Shown: in pieces, positions 35,034 to 44,648 of the stretch | Numbering within the stretch: the stretch's first letter is position 1 | Layout of the letters: each line of letters starts with the position of its first letter | Assembly: GCF_028335745.1 (NCBI RefSeq) | Contig: NZ_CP116477.1 | Coordinates: 124,001 to 188,000 of the forward strand | Source: Pectobacterium sp. A5351 | GTDB lineage: Bacteria; Pseudomonadota; Gammaproteobacteria; Enterobacterales; Enterobacteriaceae | DNA: 64,000 nucleotides | Reading direction: 5' to 3' | Notes under the pieces: model-generated | The model's input: only the letters and a program-made list of their open reading frames with translations | Databases searched by the model: none | Told to the model about the DNA's origin: nothing | Program-made: the position numbers and the translations under genes

Positions 35034-35435
35034 ATGGCGTTCACCTCGCGTAATGATGAAGACGTCATGAGTGAAATGAATATCACACCACTCGTGGACG
35101 TCATGCTGGTGCTGCTGGTGGTGTTTATTGTGACTGCGCCGATGTTGACCAACGCCATTCCGATTCAGCTCCCGAAAACGTCGGCGGTGGCACCCGCTGA
35201 CCGCGCCGATCCGGTGGTGATTAGTATTGATGGCGAGCAACGCGTGTTCATCAATAAAGAGAATCTGGCGCGCGAACAGCTGGTGCCGCGCCTGCAACAG
35301 GCTAAAACGGGTAATGCGGATCTGGTGGTGCAAGTACAGGCGGATAAAGACGCGAGTTACGGCGCAGTCGCCGCGCTGCTGGCCGATGTCGAGCAGGCGG
35401 GGATTACCCGTCTTTCCCTGCTGACGCAAAAATAA
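35034..35435 (+). CDS. ExbD-family biopolymer transport protein
   Basis: A 133-aa protein with one N-terminal membrane helix (LVDVMLVLLVVFIVTAPML). The conserved aspartate in NITPLVDVMLVLL is the proton-carrying residue of ExbD/TolR proteins. A short periplasmic domain ends AGITRLSLLTQK. Its start lies one base after the exbB stop. Together with the preceding two genes it makes a complete private TonB complex. Confidence 0.92.
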   Translation: MAFTSRNDEDVMSEMNITPLVDVMLVLLVVFIVTAPMLTNAIPIQLPKTSAVAPADRADPVVISIDGEQRVFINKENLAREQLVPRLQQAKTGNADLVVQVQADKDASYGAVAALLADVEQAGITRLSLLTQK

Positions 35436-35456
35436 CGCCGCCGGATATCGACAATC

Positions 35457-37055
35457 ATGATGCCCAAATACCCGCTGCGGATACGCTCCGCCCCTGATGC
35501 TTCGCTGACGGATACCGCGCTGTTGGCGGGATACTCTGCGTTAGTCGTGTCTCTGGTTGTGCCGCTGCTGGTGCTTGTCGGCTGGTGGCTTGCCAGTCGT
35601 CACGGGTGGATGTCTGAACAGATCCTGCCGTCACCGCTGGCGGTGATTGATAGCGCACGGGCTTTTATCCCCGAGGAGCTAATCCACCAGTTGCCCATCA
35701 GTCTGCTGCGGCTGGTGATTGGCTTTAGCGGGGGGATCGCGCTGGGTCTGGTGCTGGGTAGCCTGTTTGGTCTGAATCGACGGCTGAATGCGCTGTTTAT
35801 GCCGCTCTTTACCGTTATCGCGCAAATCCCGACGCTGGCCTGGATTCCGCTGTTGATGCTGTCGCTGGGTATCGGCGAAGCACTGAAACTGGTGGTGCTG
35901 GTGAAATCGGTAACGGTGCCAGTGACGCTTTATACCTGTGCGGGTATCCAACAGACGCCACAAAAGCTGCATGAAATGGCGCGTAGCCTGCGTTTGCCAC
36001 CTGCCGCCTTCCTGCGTTACCTGATTCTGCCTGCGATGCTGCCGTATGTGATGACGGGTGTGCGGCTGGCGTTTTCTACCGGGTGGGTCGCCCTGATTGC
36101 GGTCGAACTGTTGGCATCCAGCGAAGGGCTGGGCTATTTGCTGGTACAAAGTCGCCAGTTGTTCATGCTGGATCTGGTATTCGTCTGCATTCTGATCATT
36201 GGCATACTGGGGTTTGCCGGAGAACGCGTGCTGCTGACGCTGGAGCGCCGCTGGATTCACTGGCCTGCGCCGGTGCTGGGGCGCGATAGTCTGAGCACGG
36301 TATTACCCGGTTTGTCGCTGACGCCCTGGTTAGCCCCGTTGATACTGGTTGCGCTGTGGCAGGTTAGTAGCACCTACGAGTGGGTGAATGCGGCTTTTCT
36401 TCCTGCACCGAGTCGCGTGATCGATGCGCTATGGACGGGATTGGTTCAGGGAGGGCTGTTCATCGATCTCAAGGCCAGCCTGCTGCGGGCGCTACAGGGT
36501 TTTATGCTAGGGAGTGCGATCGGCGTGCTGGTCGGCGCGTTACTCGGCGGTTGGCGTATTGCTGACAGGCTGTTTAATCCGGCGCTGTCCGCGCTGCGCT
36601 GCGTGGCGCTATTTGCCTGGCTGCCGCTGATTACGGCCTGGTTCGGGTTAGGGGAGAGCGCCAAAATCGTGTTTATCGCCGTGGCGGCGTTCTTTCCTGT
36701 GATGCTGGCAACCCGTCAGGGGATTGCCCAGCTTCCGCCTGCGCTATTGGAAGTGGCGCAGGTGCTGCGTCTGACGCCCGTGCAGACGCTCCGCACACTG
36801 ATACTGCCCAGCGTGTCGCCGCCGCTGTTTTCCGGTCTGCGGCTGGCGCTGATGCATGCGTGGACGGGTGCGATTGGCGCAGAGTATTTCATGCCGTCGG
36901 GGGAAGGGCTGGGTGGCATGATGATTCGCGCACAGCAGTTGCTTGAATCCGAACGCATCATGGCGGGCGTGGTGCTGATTGCCACCGTCGCCGCACTATT
37001 TTCCCGGCTGATTACTTTGTCTGAGCGGCGGTTGACCCGCTGGCGCTTTGCATGA
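35457..37055 (+). CDS. Fused double ABC permease, SsuC/AtsB-like
   Basis: A 532-aa protein, twice the length of a normal SsuC/TauC permease (about 260). Two homologous halves each carry an EAA-type loop: MARSLRLPPAAFLRYLILPA near residue 180 and VAQVLRLTPVQTLRTLILPS near 430. Each half also has a PSPLAVIDSAR/APSRVIDALW motif in its N-terminal part. About twelve membrane helices are expected, so one chain could form the whole channel. Fused permeases of this type are known from sulfate-ester uptake (AtsB) in Pseudomonas. The ATPase gene follows, overlapping by 4 bp if its upstream ATG is used. Confidence 0.87.
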   Translation: MMPKYPLRIRSAPDASLTDTALLAGYSALVVSLVVPLLVLVGWWLASRHGWMSEQILPSPLAVIDSARAFIPEELIHQLPISLLRLVIGFSGGIALGLVLGSLFGLNRRLNALFMPLFTVIAQIPTLAWIPLLMLSLGIGEALKLVVLVKSVTVPVTLYTCAGIQQTPQKLHEMARSLRLPPAAFLRYLILPAMLPYVMTGVRLAFSTGWVALIAVELLASSEGLGYLLVQSRQLFMLDLVFVCILIIGILGFAGERVLLTLERRWIHWPAPVLGRDSLSTVLPGLSLTPWLAPLILVALWQVSSTYEWVNAAFLPAPSRVIDALWTGLVQGGLFIDLKASLLRALQGFMLGSAIGVLVGALLGGWRIADRLFNPALSALRCVALFAWLPLITAWFGLGESAKIVFIAVAAFFPVMLATRQGIAQLPPALLEVAQVLRLTPVQTLRTLILPSVSPPLFSGLRLALMHAWTGAIGAEYFMPSGEGLGGMMIRAQQLLESERIMAGVVLIATVAALFSRLITLSERRLTRWRFA

Positions 37056-37072
37056 CCGTTAACGGAGAAGCT

Positions 37073-37831
37073 ATGTCCTTACATTTTCAGCACATTACCA
37101 AACACTTTACCGTCAACGGTGCACCGCTGACGGTGTTACAGGACATTGATCTTTCGCTGCATGCGGGTGAACTGGTTGCCATCATCGGTGCCAGTGGCTG
37201 TGGCAAATCGACGCTGCTGCGTTTGGCGGCTGGGATTGATACGGCCGAACACGGACGCATTCTGATTGGTGAGCGGCCAGTGCGCGGCATTCCCGACGAT
37301 GTCAGTCTGGTGTTTCAGGAACCACGCCTGTTCCCGTGGCTCACCGTGACGGACAATATCCGCCTCGGTATGCTCAACCTCAACCTTTCTCCTGCTGAAG
37401 TGACGCGTCGTATTGCGCACTCTCTTCAGATGATGGGGCTGGAAGGCTTTGCTGATGCGTGGCCGCATCAGCTATCAGGGGGAATGGCGCAGCGTGTCGC
37501 GATCGCCCGGGGGCTGGTATCGACGCCGCGCATTCTCCTGTTGGATGAACCTTTCGGTGCGCTGGATGCGCTGACCAAACAGCAGTTGCAGACGCGCTTG
37601 GCCGAAATACGTCAGCAAACGGATTTGACGATATTACTGGTGACGCACGATGTGGAAGAGGCGGTTTTTCTGGCGGACAGAGTGGTGGTGATGTCGCCCC
37701 GACCCGGTCGGATTAGCACGATTCTGCCTGTGACGTTGCCCTATCCTCGCGACCGCACCAGTTCAATGCTATTGGAACAGCGGCAAGCGGTCAGCCAGGC
37801 GTTGCATCAGGCGGATACTGTTGAAGTCTGA
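37073..37831 (+). CDS. ABC ATPase, SsuB/TauB type
   Basis: A 252-aa ATPase from ATG 37073 (GGAG five bases upstream); an in-frame ATG at 37052 overlapping the permease stop is the alternative. Walker A is GASGCGKST, the signature LSGGMAQRVAIARGLV, Walker B ILLLDEPFGALDA and the switch LLVTHDVEEAVFLA. The sequence pattern (VFQEPRLFPWLTVTDNI) is that of nitrate/sulfonate/taurine importers. It powers the fused permease with the binding protein encoded at 31994-33001. Confidence 0.92.
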   Translation: MSLHFQHITKHFTVNGAPLTVLQDIDLSLHAGELVAIIGASGCGKSTLLRLAAGIDTAEHGRILIGERPVRGIPDDVSLVFQEPRLFPWLTVTDNIRLGMLNLNLSPAEVTRRIAHSLQMMGLEGFADAWPHQLSGGMAQRVAIARGLVSTPRILLLDEPFGALDALTKQQLQTRLAEIRQQTDLTILLVTHDVEEAVFLADRVVVMSPRPGRISTILPVTLPYPRDRTSSMLLEQRQAVSQALHQADTVEV

Positions 37832-37931
37832 TGCAGCTAACTACCGCTTTCTCTCAATTTTAATCATCGATAGAAACCGCCGTGAAAGTAGTGGTTCAAG
37901 CTTTTGATAAATTTATTTTGCAAAGCGAAAA

Positions 37932-38036
37932 CGGGAGTAACGGAATAGAAGAGTAAAGCGTTTGCGCCATGGATGGCGCAAGCCGAGCGCACAGGGATGT
38001 GTTTACAGCGTCTTTACGATCTATCCGTTACTACCG
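37932..38036. repeat. 105-bp inverted-repeat element, copy 2
   Basis: Second copy of 14375-14479. The left end CGGGAGTAACGGAATAGAAG pairs with the right end read in reverse (CGGTAGTAACGGATAGATCG). Compared with copy 1 both ends changed together (AATAATG/GATAATG there, AGTAACG/AGTAACG here), which preserves pairing. The central hairpin TGCGCCATGGATGGCGCA is identical. It lies in the 636-bp gap after the ABC operon. Confidence 0.8.
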
Positions 38037-38222
38037 CTCAACTGGTTCTGTCAGAAACCCCAAGCACGATGAAAAGGCGGTTTTTCTTTTCTGCCCACCA
38101 CGCGAGATCCATGCATTTTCAGCATAGTGAAGTGCTGTGATTAACTGGCATAATGCGCATGTCATTTTCGGTCAATACCTTAACAGGATATTCCTATTGG
38201 GTATGCGCAGGTGTGTTGGCCT

Positions 38223-38346
<124 letters not shown>

Positions 38347-38467
38347 GACACTCGTTAAGGCCGCGCGGGTTAGCGTCGATGCATAATCGTGACCGAGAGA
38401 AACACTTATTGCCGATACTCGCCGGTGAAAAAGGGCGGGTATATATCGTTATTATTGAGGTTTTCGC

Positions 38468-39352
38468 ATGAAAAAAGTTACCGTTGCCGCAACACAAATG
38501 GCGTGTTCCTGGGATCTGCCTAAGAACATTGAAAACGCCGAAAAACTGGTGCGACAAGCGCATGCAAAAGGCGCGCAGGTGATCCTGATTCAGGAACTGT
38601 TTGCCGCACCGTATTTCTGTATCGATCAAAGCCCAGAGCACTATGCGCTGGCGCAGGAGCTGGAAACCAGCCCGCTGATTAAGCATTTTTCCGCACTGGC
38701 GGCGGAGCTGAACGTGGTGCTGCCGTTGAGCTTTTTTGAACGTGCCAATAACGCCTACTACAACTCGCTGGTGATGATTGACGCGGACGGTGCCGTACTG
38801 GACGTTTACCGTAAAACGCACATTCCGAACGGCCCGGCGTATCAGGAGAAGCAATTCTTCATTCCGGGCGACACCGGCTTTAAAGTCTGGCAGACGCGCT
38901 ACGCAAAAATCGGCGTGGGCATTTGCTGGGATCAGTGGTTCCCGGAAACCGCGCGCAGCCTGGCGTTGCAGGGCGCAGAGCTGATTTTCTATCCAACCGC
39001 GATTGGTTCCGAGCCGGCTTACCCGGACATCGACAGCCAGCCGCATTGGACCCGCGTTCAGCAAGGTCACGCCGCCGCGAATCTGGTGCCAGTAATCGCC
39101 TCCAACCGTATTGGTACGGAAGCCAGCAAATATATCGACGGTCTGGAAATGACGTTCTACGGCTCGTCTTTCATTGCCGATCAAACCGGCGCGCTGTTGG
39201 CACAGGCCAATAAGACGGATGAAGCGATTCTGGTGCATGAATTTGATTTAGAAGCTATTGCTGCGCAGCGTGCGTCATGGGGGCTGTTCCGCGACCGTCG
39301 CCCGGACATGTACGGCACGATTGCCACTTCTGACGGCAAGACCCGGAGATAA
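38468..39352 (+). CDS. aguB: N-carbamoylputrescine amidohydrolase AguB
   Basis: A 294-aa nitrilase-superfamily enzyme. It hydrolyses N-carbamoylputrescine to putrescine, CO2 and ammonia. The Glu-Lys-Cys triad is visible in LIQELF (E near residue 42), YRKTHIPNGP (K near 121) and GVGICWDQWFPE (C near 158). It stops three bases before the aguA ATG, so the two form an operon converting agmatine to putrescine. This route is common in plants and in plant-associated bacteria. Confidence 0.95.
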   Translation: MKKVTVAATQMACSWDLPKNIENAEKLVRQAHAKGAQVILIQELFAAPYFCIDQSPEHYALAQELETSPLIKHFSALAAELNVVLPLSFFERANNAYYNSLVMIDADGAVLDVYRKTHIPNGPAYQEKQFFIPGDTGFKVWQTRYAKIGVGICWDQWFPETARSLALQGAELIFYPTAIGSEPAYPDIDSQPHWTRVQQGHAAANLVPVIASNRIGTEASKYIDGLEMTFYGSSFIADQTGALLAQANKTDEAILVHEFDLEAIAAQRASWGLFRDRRPDMYGTIATSDGKTRR

Positions 39353-39355
39353 GTG

Positions 39356-40459
39356 ATGTCACAGTTAGCTACTCCTCATCTCACCACGCCGCATCAGGAT
39401 GGTTTTGCGATGCCCGCCGAATGGGCGCCGCATGATGCCGTGTGGATGATTTGGCCGTATCGCACTGACAACTGGCGCGAACAGGGCGTTCCGGCGCAAA
39501 AAACGTTCGCGCGCGTGGCGGAAGCTATCGCTCAGAATACGCCGGTTATCATGGGCGTGCCCGCACGCTACATGGCGAATGCGCAACAAGTGATGCCGGT
39601 GAACGTCACGCTGGTGGAAATGGAAAGCGACGATGCCTGGATGCGCGACACCGGTCCAACCATCGTGCTGAATCAGGTGGGTGAACGTCGGGGTATCGAC
39701 TGGCAGTTCAACGCCTGGGGCGGCGAACTTGGCGGTCTGTATGAAGACTGGCGTCAGGATGAGAAGGTCGCCGCGCAGGTGCTGGACTATCATCAGGCTG
39801 CGCGTTATGCCGCGCCGCTGATTCTGGAAGGTGGCTCGATCCATGTCGATGGTGAAGGCACATTGCTGACTACGGCGGAGTGCCTGCTCAATCCGAACCG
39901 CAACCCGCACCTGAGCAAGGCGGAAATCGAACAGTTGATGCGTGATTACCTCAGCATTTCGACGATTATCTGGTTGGAAGAGGGCGTGTACAACGACGAA
40001 ACTGACGGGCATATCGATAACATGTGCTGTTTCGTGCGCCCCGGTGAAGTGGCGCTGCACTGGACGGATGATGAAAACGATCCGCAGTACGTGCGATCTA
40101 TGGCCGCTTATCGTGTGTTATCTACGGCCAAAGATGCTCAGGGTCGACAGTTGAAAATCTGGAAATTGCCTGCCCCCGGTCCGCTCTATGCAACCAAAGA
40201 GGAAGCGCTGGGCGTGGAGAGCGGTGATGCGGTTGAGCGTCTTGCCGGTTCGCGTCTGGCGGGTTCTTATGTGAATTTCCTGATCAGCAACCAGCAAATC
40301 ATTTTCCCATTGCTGGATGAGAAGACGGATGACGTTGCACGCGATCTACTACAACAGATGTTCCCTGGCTATTTGATTAGCGGCGTGCCTGCGCGGGAAA
40401 TCCTGCTGGGCGGGGGAAATATTCACTGCATTACGCAGCAAATCCCTGCGGCGAAGTAA
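39356..40459 (+). CDS. aguA: Agmatine deiminase AguA
   Basis: A 367-aa PPAD-family enzyme from ATG 39356 (GGAG seven bases upstream; a GTG three bases earlier is the alternative). It deiminates agmatine to N-carbamoylputrescine. Conserved segments are [11 protein letters not shown] near residue 88, [26 protein letters not shown] and the C-terminal catalytic cysteine region [14 protein letters not shown]. Second gene of aguBA. No regulator is adjacent. Confidence 0.95.
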   Translation: MSQLATPHLTTPHQDGFAMPAEWAPHDAVWMIWPYRTDNWREQGVPAQKTFARVAEAIAQNTPVIMGVPARYMANAQQVMPVNVTLVEMESDDAWMRDTGPTIVLNQVGERRGIDWQFNAWGGELGGLYEDWRQDEKVAAQVLDYHQAARYAAPLILEGGSIHVDGEGTLLTTAECLLNPNRNPHLSKAEIEQLMRDYLSISTIIWLEEGVYNDETDGHIDNMCCFVRPGEVALHWTDDENDPQYVRSMAAYRVLSTAKDAQGRQLKIWKLPAPGPLYATKEEALGVESGDAVERLAGSRLAGSYVNFLISNQQIIFPLLDEKTDDVARDLLQQMFPGYLISGVPAREILLGGGNIHCITQQIPAAK

Positions 40460-40595
40460 CGTTTCCTATTCTCTGACGGTGGGCGATCACGCTAGCCGTG
40501 ATTATTCCCCCTGTTAGCATGCTGCTCACAGGGGGATCATCTCATTAGGGTTAGCTTAGAAAGCTGGCTCTATGTGGGGGCGTTTAGGGCTTACA

Positions 40596-40910
40596 TCAAA
40601 TTTTGATGTCGTTTGGGGAGTGGTTTTTAAGCCAGTCCGCCATCGCTGCATCCATGCGAGTTTGCCAACCGCGACCAGTCGCTTTGAAGGCTGCGATAAC
40701 TTCCGGTGAGTATCGAATACTGACTTGTACTTTTGGTGCAGGTTTAACGGGGCGTCCCTGTTTGCGCATTGCTTTCAATTTACTGAAAGGCATAAGCTGC
40801 ACGTTCTCACCTTCAAGCGAGCGTGTATCAGGATCTTGTGCAATAGCTTCCTGAATTTTACGGTCTTCCTCATCCGTAGGGAGGATAGTACCCTGCTTAA
40901 GTTTTGGCAT
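40596..40910 (-). CDS. brnA: BrnA-type antitoxin
   Basis: A 104-aa protein from ATG 40910. The longer frame to 41120 overlaps the toxin gene and is unlikely. The C-terminal half, VQVSIRYSPEVIAAFKATGRGWQTRMDAAMADWL in two adjoining pieces, is the BrnA ribbon-helix-helix region; the N-terminal part is acidic. It overlaps brnT by 14 bp, the standard order toxin then antitoxin. BrnA binds BrnT and represses the promoter. It is placed between aguA and tpiA. Confidence 0.85.
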   Translation of the reverse strand: MPKLKQGTILPTDEEDRKIQEAIAQDPDTRSLEGENVQLMPFSKLKAMRKQGRPVKPAPKVQVSIRYSPEVIAAFKATGRGWQTRMDAAMADWLKNHSPNDIKI

Positions 40911-41187
40911 ATTTTTCCACCTCCGCTTTAGTGGCTTTCCGCAAACTGATAATGCGGTAAATTTCTTCATCGTCCCCATCGCTGTAAGTAAATACGACGA
41001 CATAAATTCGGTTGTTGAGATAAGCGAGGCCGTAAGTGATACCGATGTAACGATCTTCGCTGTAGTTACCAAGAGAGTCAGATGCGGCAACCATTCGATC
41101 CCAATCAAGATGTTCAGCATCGGCCAAGTACACGCCGTGTTTTTGCTTATTACTCTGATTCTTAATCGGGTCGAATATAATTTTCAT
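40897..41187 (-). CDS. brnT: BrnT-type ribonuclease toxin
   Basis: A 96-aa RelE-fold toxin. It has the BrnT pattern: MKIIFDPIKNQSNKQKHGVY with the conserved KHGV, then IGITYGLAYLNNRIYVVVFT and EEIYRIISLRKATKAE, where the RIIS-RKA segment carries catalytic arginines. BrnT toxins cut RNA. It is the first gene of the pair; AT-rich DNA upstream (41188-41280) carries its promoter. Confidence 0.88.
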   Translation of the reverse strand: MKIIFDPIKNQSNKQKHGVYLADAEHLDWDRMVAASDSLGNYSEDRYIGITYGLAYLNNRIYVVVFTYSDGDDEEIYRIISLRKATKAEVEKYAKT

Positions 41188-41285
41188 TTATTTATTGTAG
41201 CTACAATAAATATGAAGTCAAACGTATAGATACAGGCAGATAAGCTGATAGTGAAGCTAGTGGTACTGACAGTTGAATGAGATCA

Positions 41286-41325
41286 AAAAAAGCCGGCTGG
41301 CGCGATAGCGCGAACCGGCTTTTTG
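41286..41325 (-). terminator. Bidirectional terminator after tpiA
   Basis: AAAAAAGCCGG on the left pairs with CCGGCTTTTT on the right, with an inner GCGCG/CGCGC-type stem. A and T runs on both sides let it work in both directions, ending tpiA and insulating brnT. Confidence 0.88.
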
Positions 41326-41363
41326 ATTGGACGAACGCGTGTCCGTCCGTTTGCTATAAACGC

Positions 41364-42170
<807 letters not shown>

Positions 42171-42310
42171 TTAATAAATAAAAGTTAATAAATCAATGTG
42201 TTGGTGAACCGACGCACAAATTTTACTGCCATCAGGCAATATGACCTGCCCACAGTATAGAGACGAAATGTGACCGTGGCTCTGTTTTTCGTCATGAATT
42301 ACCGTGTTGA

Positions 42311-42910
42311 TCACGGTTCAGATAGCGTTAGCTTAATCGGTTCAACAGCAAAAGTTAGCCCTTTTTCGCCATCATCTGCAACAACATAACGCAAGGCGCC
42401 TTCCGTTTGCGGATAAAAGCGCTTTCCTTTGCCTTTTTCCAGCAGTTCGGTGACTTTTTTCACGCTCTGTTCTTCCGTTAGCGACGGGGCGAACGTGCGT
42501 GCCAGCGCAGCCATATAGTCGATGGCCTGCTTACGACGCGCCGCAGTTTCTTGCTCACTCTGCGGCTGTGGTCGCCAGGTAATTTGCAGCGTTTTGATTT
42601 TCCCGGTGCCTTTTTCCAGCGCGGTTGAGGCATAGAGGTGGTCGTTGATTCGGCTGGCGGCACGGGTCAGCATACTGGTGATATTACCGGTGTCGACAAC
42701 CCGAAATTCACCGATCGGCAGCGTCGGATTGCTCAGGTTGTAGCGGGAACGGAACTGCGTGATGGTTTGATCGAAGGTTGGGGCACCGGCCAGCAGGTAC
42801 GGCGCATTGGCTGAGGTTTTGGGCGGGAACGTCGGATCGGCGCCCGCGTGAGTCTGGTACAGCACCAGCGATGATAAAACCAAAAGTGAAGCGATGCGTT
42901 TTCGTGTCAT
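42311..42910 (-). CDS. yiiQ: DUF1454 family protein YiiQ, exported
   Basis: A 199-aa protein with a signal peptide (MTRKRIASLLVLSSLVLYQT then HAGA). The mature part has mixed character, with NAPYLLAGAPTFDQTITQFR near the start. The position between tpiA and yiiR matches E. coli. Its function is unknown. Repeated TTGACA-like sequences on the minus strand within the upstream 20-bp tandem repeat may serve as -35 elements. Confidence 0.85.
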   Translation of the reverse strand: MTRKRIASLLVLSSLVLYQTHAGADPTFPPKTSANAPYLLAGAPTFDQTITQFRSRYNLSNPTLPIGEFRVVDTGNITSMLTRAASRINDHLYASTALEKGTGKIKTLQITWRPQPQSEQETAARRKQAIDYMAALARTFAPSLTEEQSVKKVTELLEKGKGKRFYPQTEGALRYVVADDGEKGLTFAVEPIKLTLSEP

Positions 42911-42984
42911 AGGGATTCGGGTCAGCCACTTCAGAAGATGTTCAGGCCAATAACGGCGTAATACGTTTGATTAAAGCGGCATTT

Positions 42985-43064
42985 GTACGTCGTTGTCAAA
43001 ACAAGTACGTCGTTGTCAAAATAAGTACGTCGTTGTGAGAAATCGCACGTGGCTGACAAAAATC
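42985..43064. repeat. Four-unit 20-bp tandem repeat
   Basis: Units begin at 42985, 43005, 43025 and 43045. The first two, GTACGTCGTTGTCAAAACAA and its near copy with ATAA, are almost identical; the third keeps GTACGTCGTTGT, and the fourth is GCACGTGGCTGACAAAAATC. The period of 20 bp places each unit on nearly the same DNA face. It lies between yiiQ and yiiR. Confidence 0.85.
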
Positions 43065-43167
43065 GCGTAAAGATTGCGGGCAACTGTCTAGGTTGAGGTA
43101 AAATCAGCCAGAACAAAATACCGATTCATTCGGTCAGACAGGCCGATAATTCAGGGCGTTATCGTTA

Positions 43168-43590
43168 ATGACATTACAGCAGTGGTGCTTCTCGTTTAAA
43201 GGCCGAGTCGGTCGTCGTGATTTCTGGCTTTGGATGGCCATTTGGGTTGCCCTGATGGCGGTGCTGTTTACGCTATCCGGCCAACGCTGGCTGGATACGC
43301 AATCGACGGCGTTTGGTTTGGTGGTATTGCTGTGGCCGACGGCGGCCATTATGGTGAAACGACTGCACGACCGCAATAAGAGCGGCTGGTGGGCGCTGCT
43401 GTTAGTGGTTGCATGGATGCTGGCTTCGGGGAACTGGACGATGTTTTCCGCCGTTTGGCAGTGGGGAATTGGTCGTTTCCTGCCGATCCTGATTGTCGTG
43501 ATGACGCTGCTCGACTGCGGCGTTTTTCTCGGCACAAAAGGGGAAAACCGCTTTGGCGTAGAGGCGGAACCGTTTCGCTTCCGCCGCTAG
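43168..43590 (+). CDS. yiiR: DUF805 membrane protein YiiR
   Basis: A 140-aa inner-membrane protein with about four helices. DUF805 features are the opening FKGRVGRRDFWLW and the motif KRLHDRNKSGWWALL. The order tpiA-yiiQ-yiiR-fpr matches E. coli. Its role is unknown. It converges on fpr, with only 17 bp between stops. Confidence 0.87.
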   Translation: MTLQQWCFSFKGRVGRRDFWLWMAIWVALMAVLFTLSGQRWLDTQSTAFGLVVLLWPTAAIMVKRLHDRNKSGWWALLLVVAWMLASGNWTMFSAVWQWGIGRFLPILIVVMTLLDCGVFLGTKGENRFGVEAEPFRFRR

Positions 43591-43607
43591 TTAAAACAAC
43601 CGACTGT

Positions 43608-44354
43608 TTACCAATAGTTTTCAGCGGTCATATGACCGGGTCTGCGGCGCAGGTGCTTGGTCATTTGCCGTTCTTCTTTCAGCAACAGCTGGGTATCACG
43701 CACCATCTGCGGGTTGCCGCACAGCATGACGTGGCTGGTTGCAGCATCCATCGGCAAGCCCACGGCAGCTTCCAGCGAACCGTTGCTGATAAGCTGAGGA
43801 ATGCGGCCTGTCAGCGAGCCCGTTTCCTCTTCCCGGCTGACTACCGTCTGAATACGCAGCTTGCCGTGGTAGCGCTGCTGTAATTGTTGCATCAGCGGCA
43901 GATAGCTCAGATCGCGTGAGAATCGGGCGGCGTGAACCAGCACGATGTTCTTAAAGCGTTCCAGATCCTTACCTTCCTGAAGAATCGACAGGTACGGGCC
44001 AATGCCTGTGCCTGTTGCCAGCATCCACAGCGTTTCACAATCAGGAATTTCTTCCAGCACGAAAAACCCAGCGGCTTCTTTGACGATCATGACGTCTGAA
44101 CCGGGTTGTAGCGCATGCAGACGGGGGCTGAGCTTGCCTTCCGGCACGGTGACCAGATAGAACTCAAGCGTGGGATCGCTAGGCGCATTCACATAGGAAT
44201 ACGCACGCTGCACTTTCTCTCCCTCAATCTCCAGCGCCAGCTTGCCATACTGCCCAGCAGTGAATGCATCGGTGGGCGCGTGAACCCGAATGCTAAACAG
44301 ACTTTCTGTCCAGTTTTCCACCTGAATCACTTTGCCTGTCACCCATTCAGCCAT
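43608..44354 (-). CDS. fpr: Ferredoxin/flavodoxin-NADP+ reductase Fpr
   Basis: A 248-aa flavoenzyme, the same length as in E. coli. It moves electrons between NADPH and ferredoxin/flavodoxin in oxidative stress and radical-enzyme activation. The FAD-binding RAYSYVNAP segment and the NADP-binding GTGIGPYLSILQ are present, and the C-terminus ends in MTAENYW. An ERIC element begins 19 bp upstream of its ATG and would be part of the leader or promoter. Confidence 0.95.
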   Translation of the reverse strand: MAEWVTGKVIQVENWTESLFSIRVHAPTDAFTAGQYGKLALEIEGEKVQRAYSYVNAPSDPTLEFYLVTVPEGKLSPRLHALQPGSDVMIVKEAAGFFVLEEIPDCETLWMLATGTGIGPYLSILQEGKDLERFKNIVLVHAARFSRDLSYLPLMQQLQQRYHGKLRIQTVVSREEETGSLTGRIPQLISNGSLEAAVGLPMDAATSHVMLCGNPQMVRDTQLLLKEERQMTKHLRRRPGHMTAENYW

Positions 44355-44372
44355 ATTTTTCTGCTCCTGTTG

Positions 44373-44567
<195 letters not shown>

Positions 44568-44648
44568 TCGACGCCACTATATTTGTGCGTCTACGATACG
44601 CTATTTATTAACAACTGTGAAACAATCAGTCAGCCGGGTAATCGGTTG

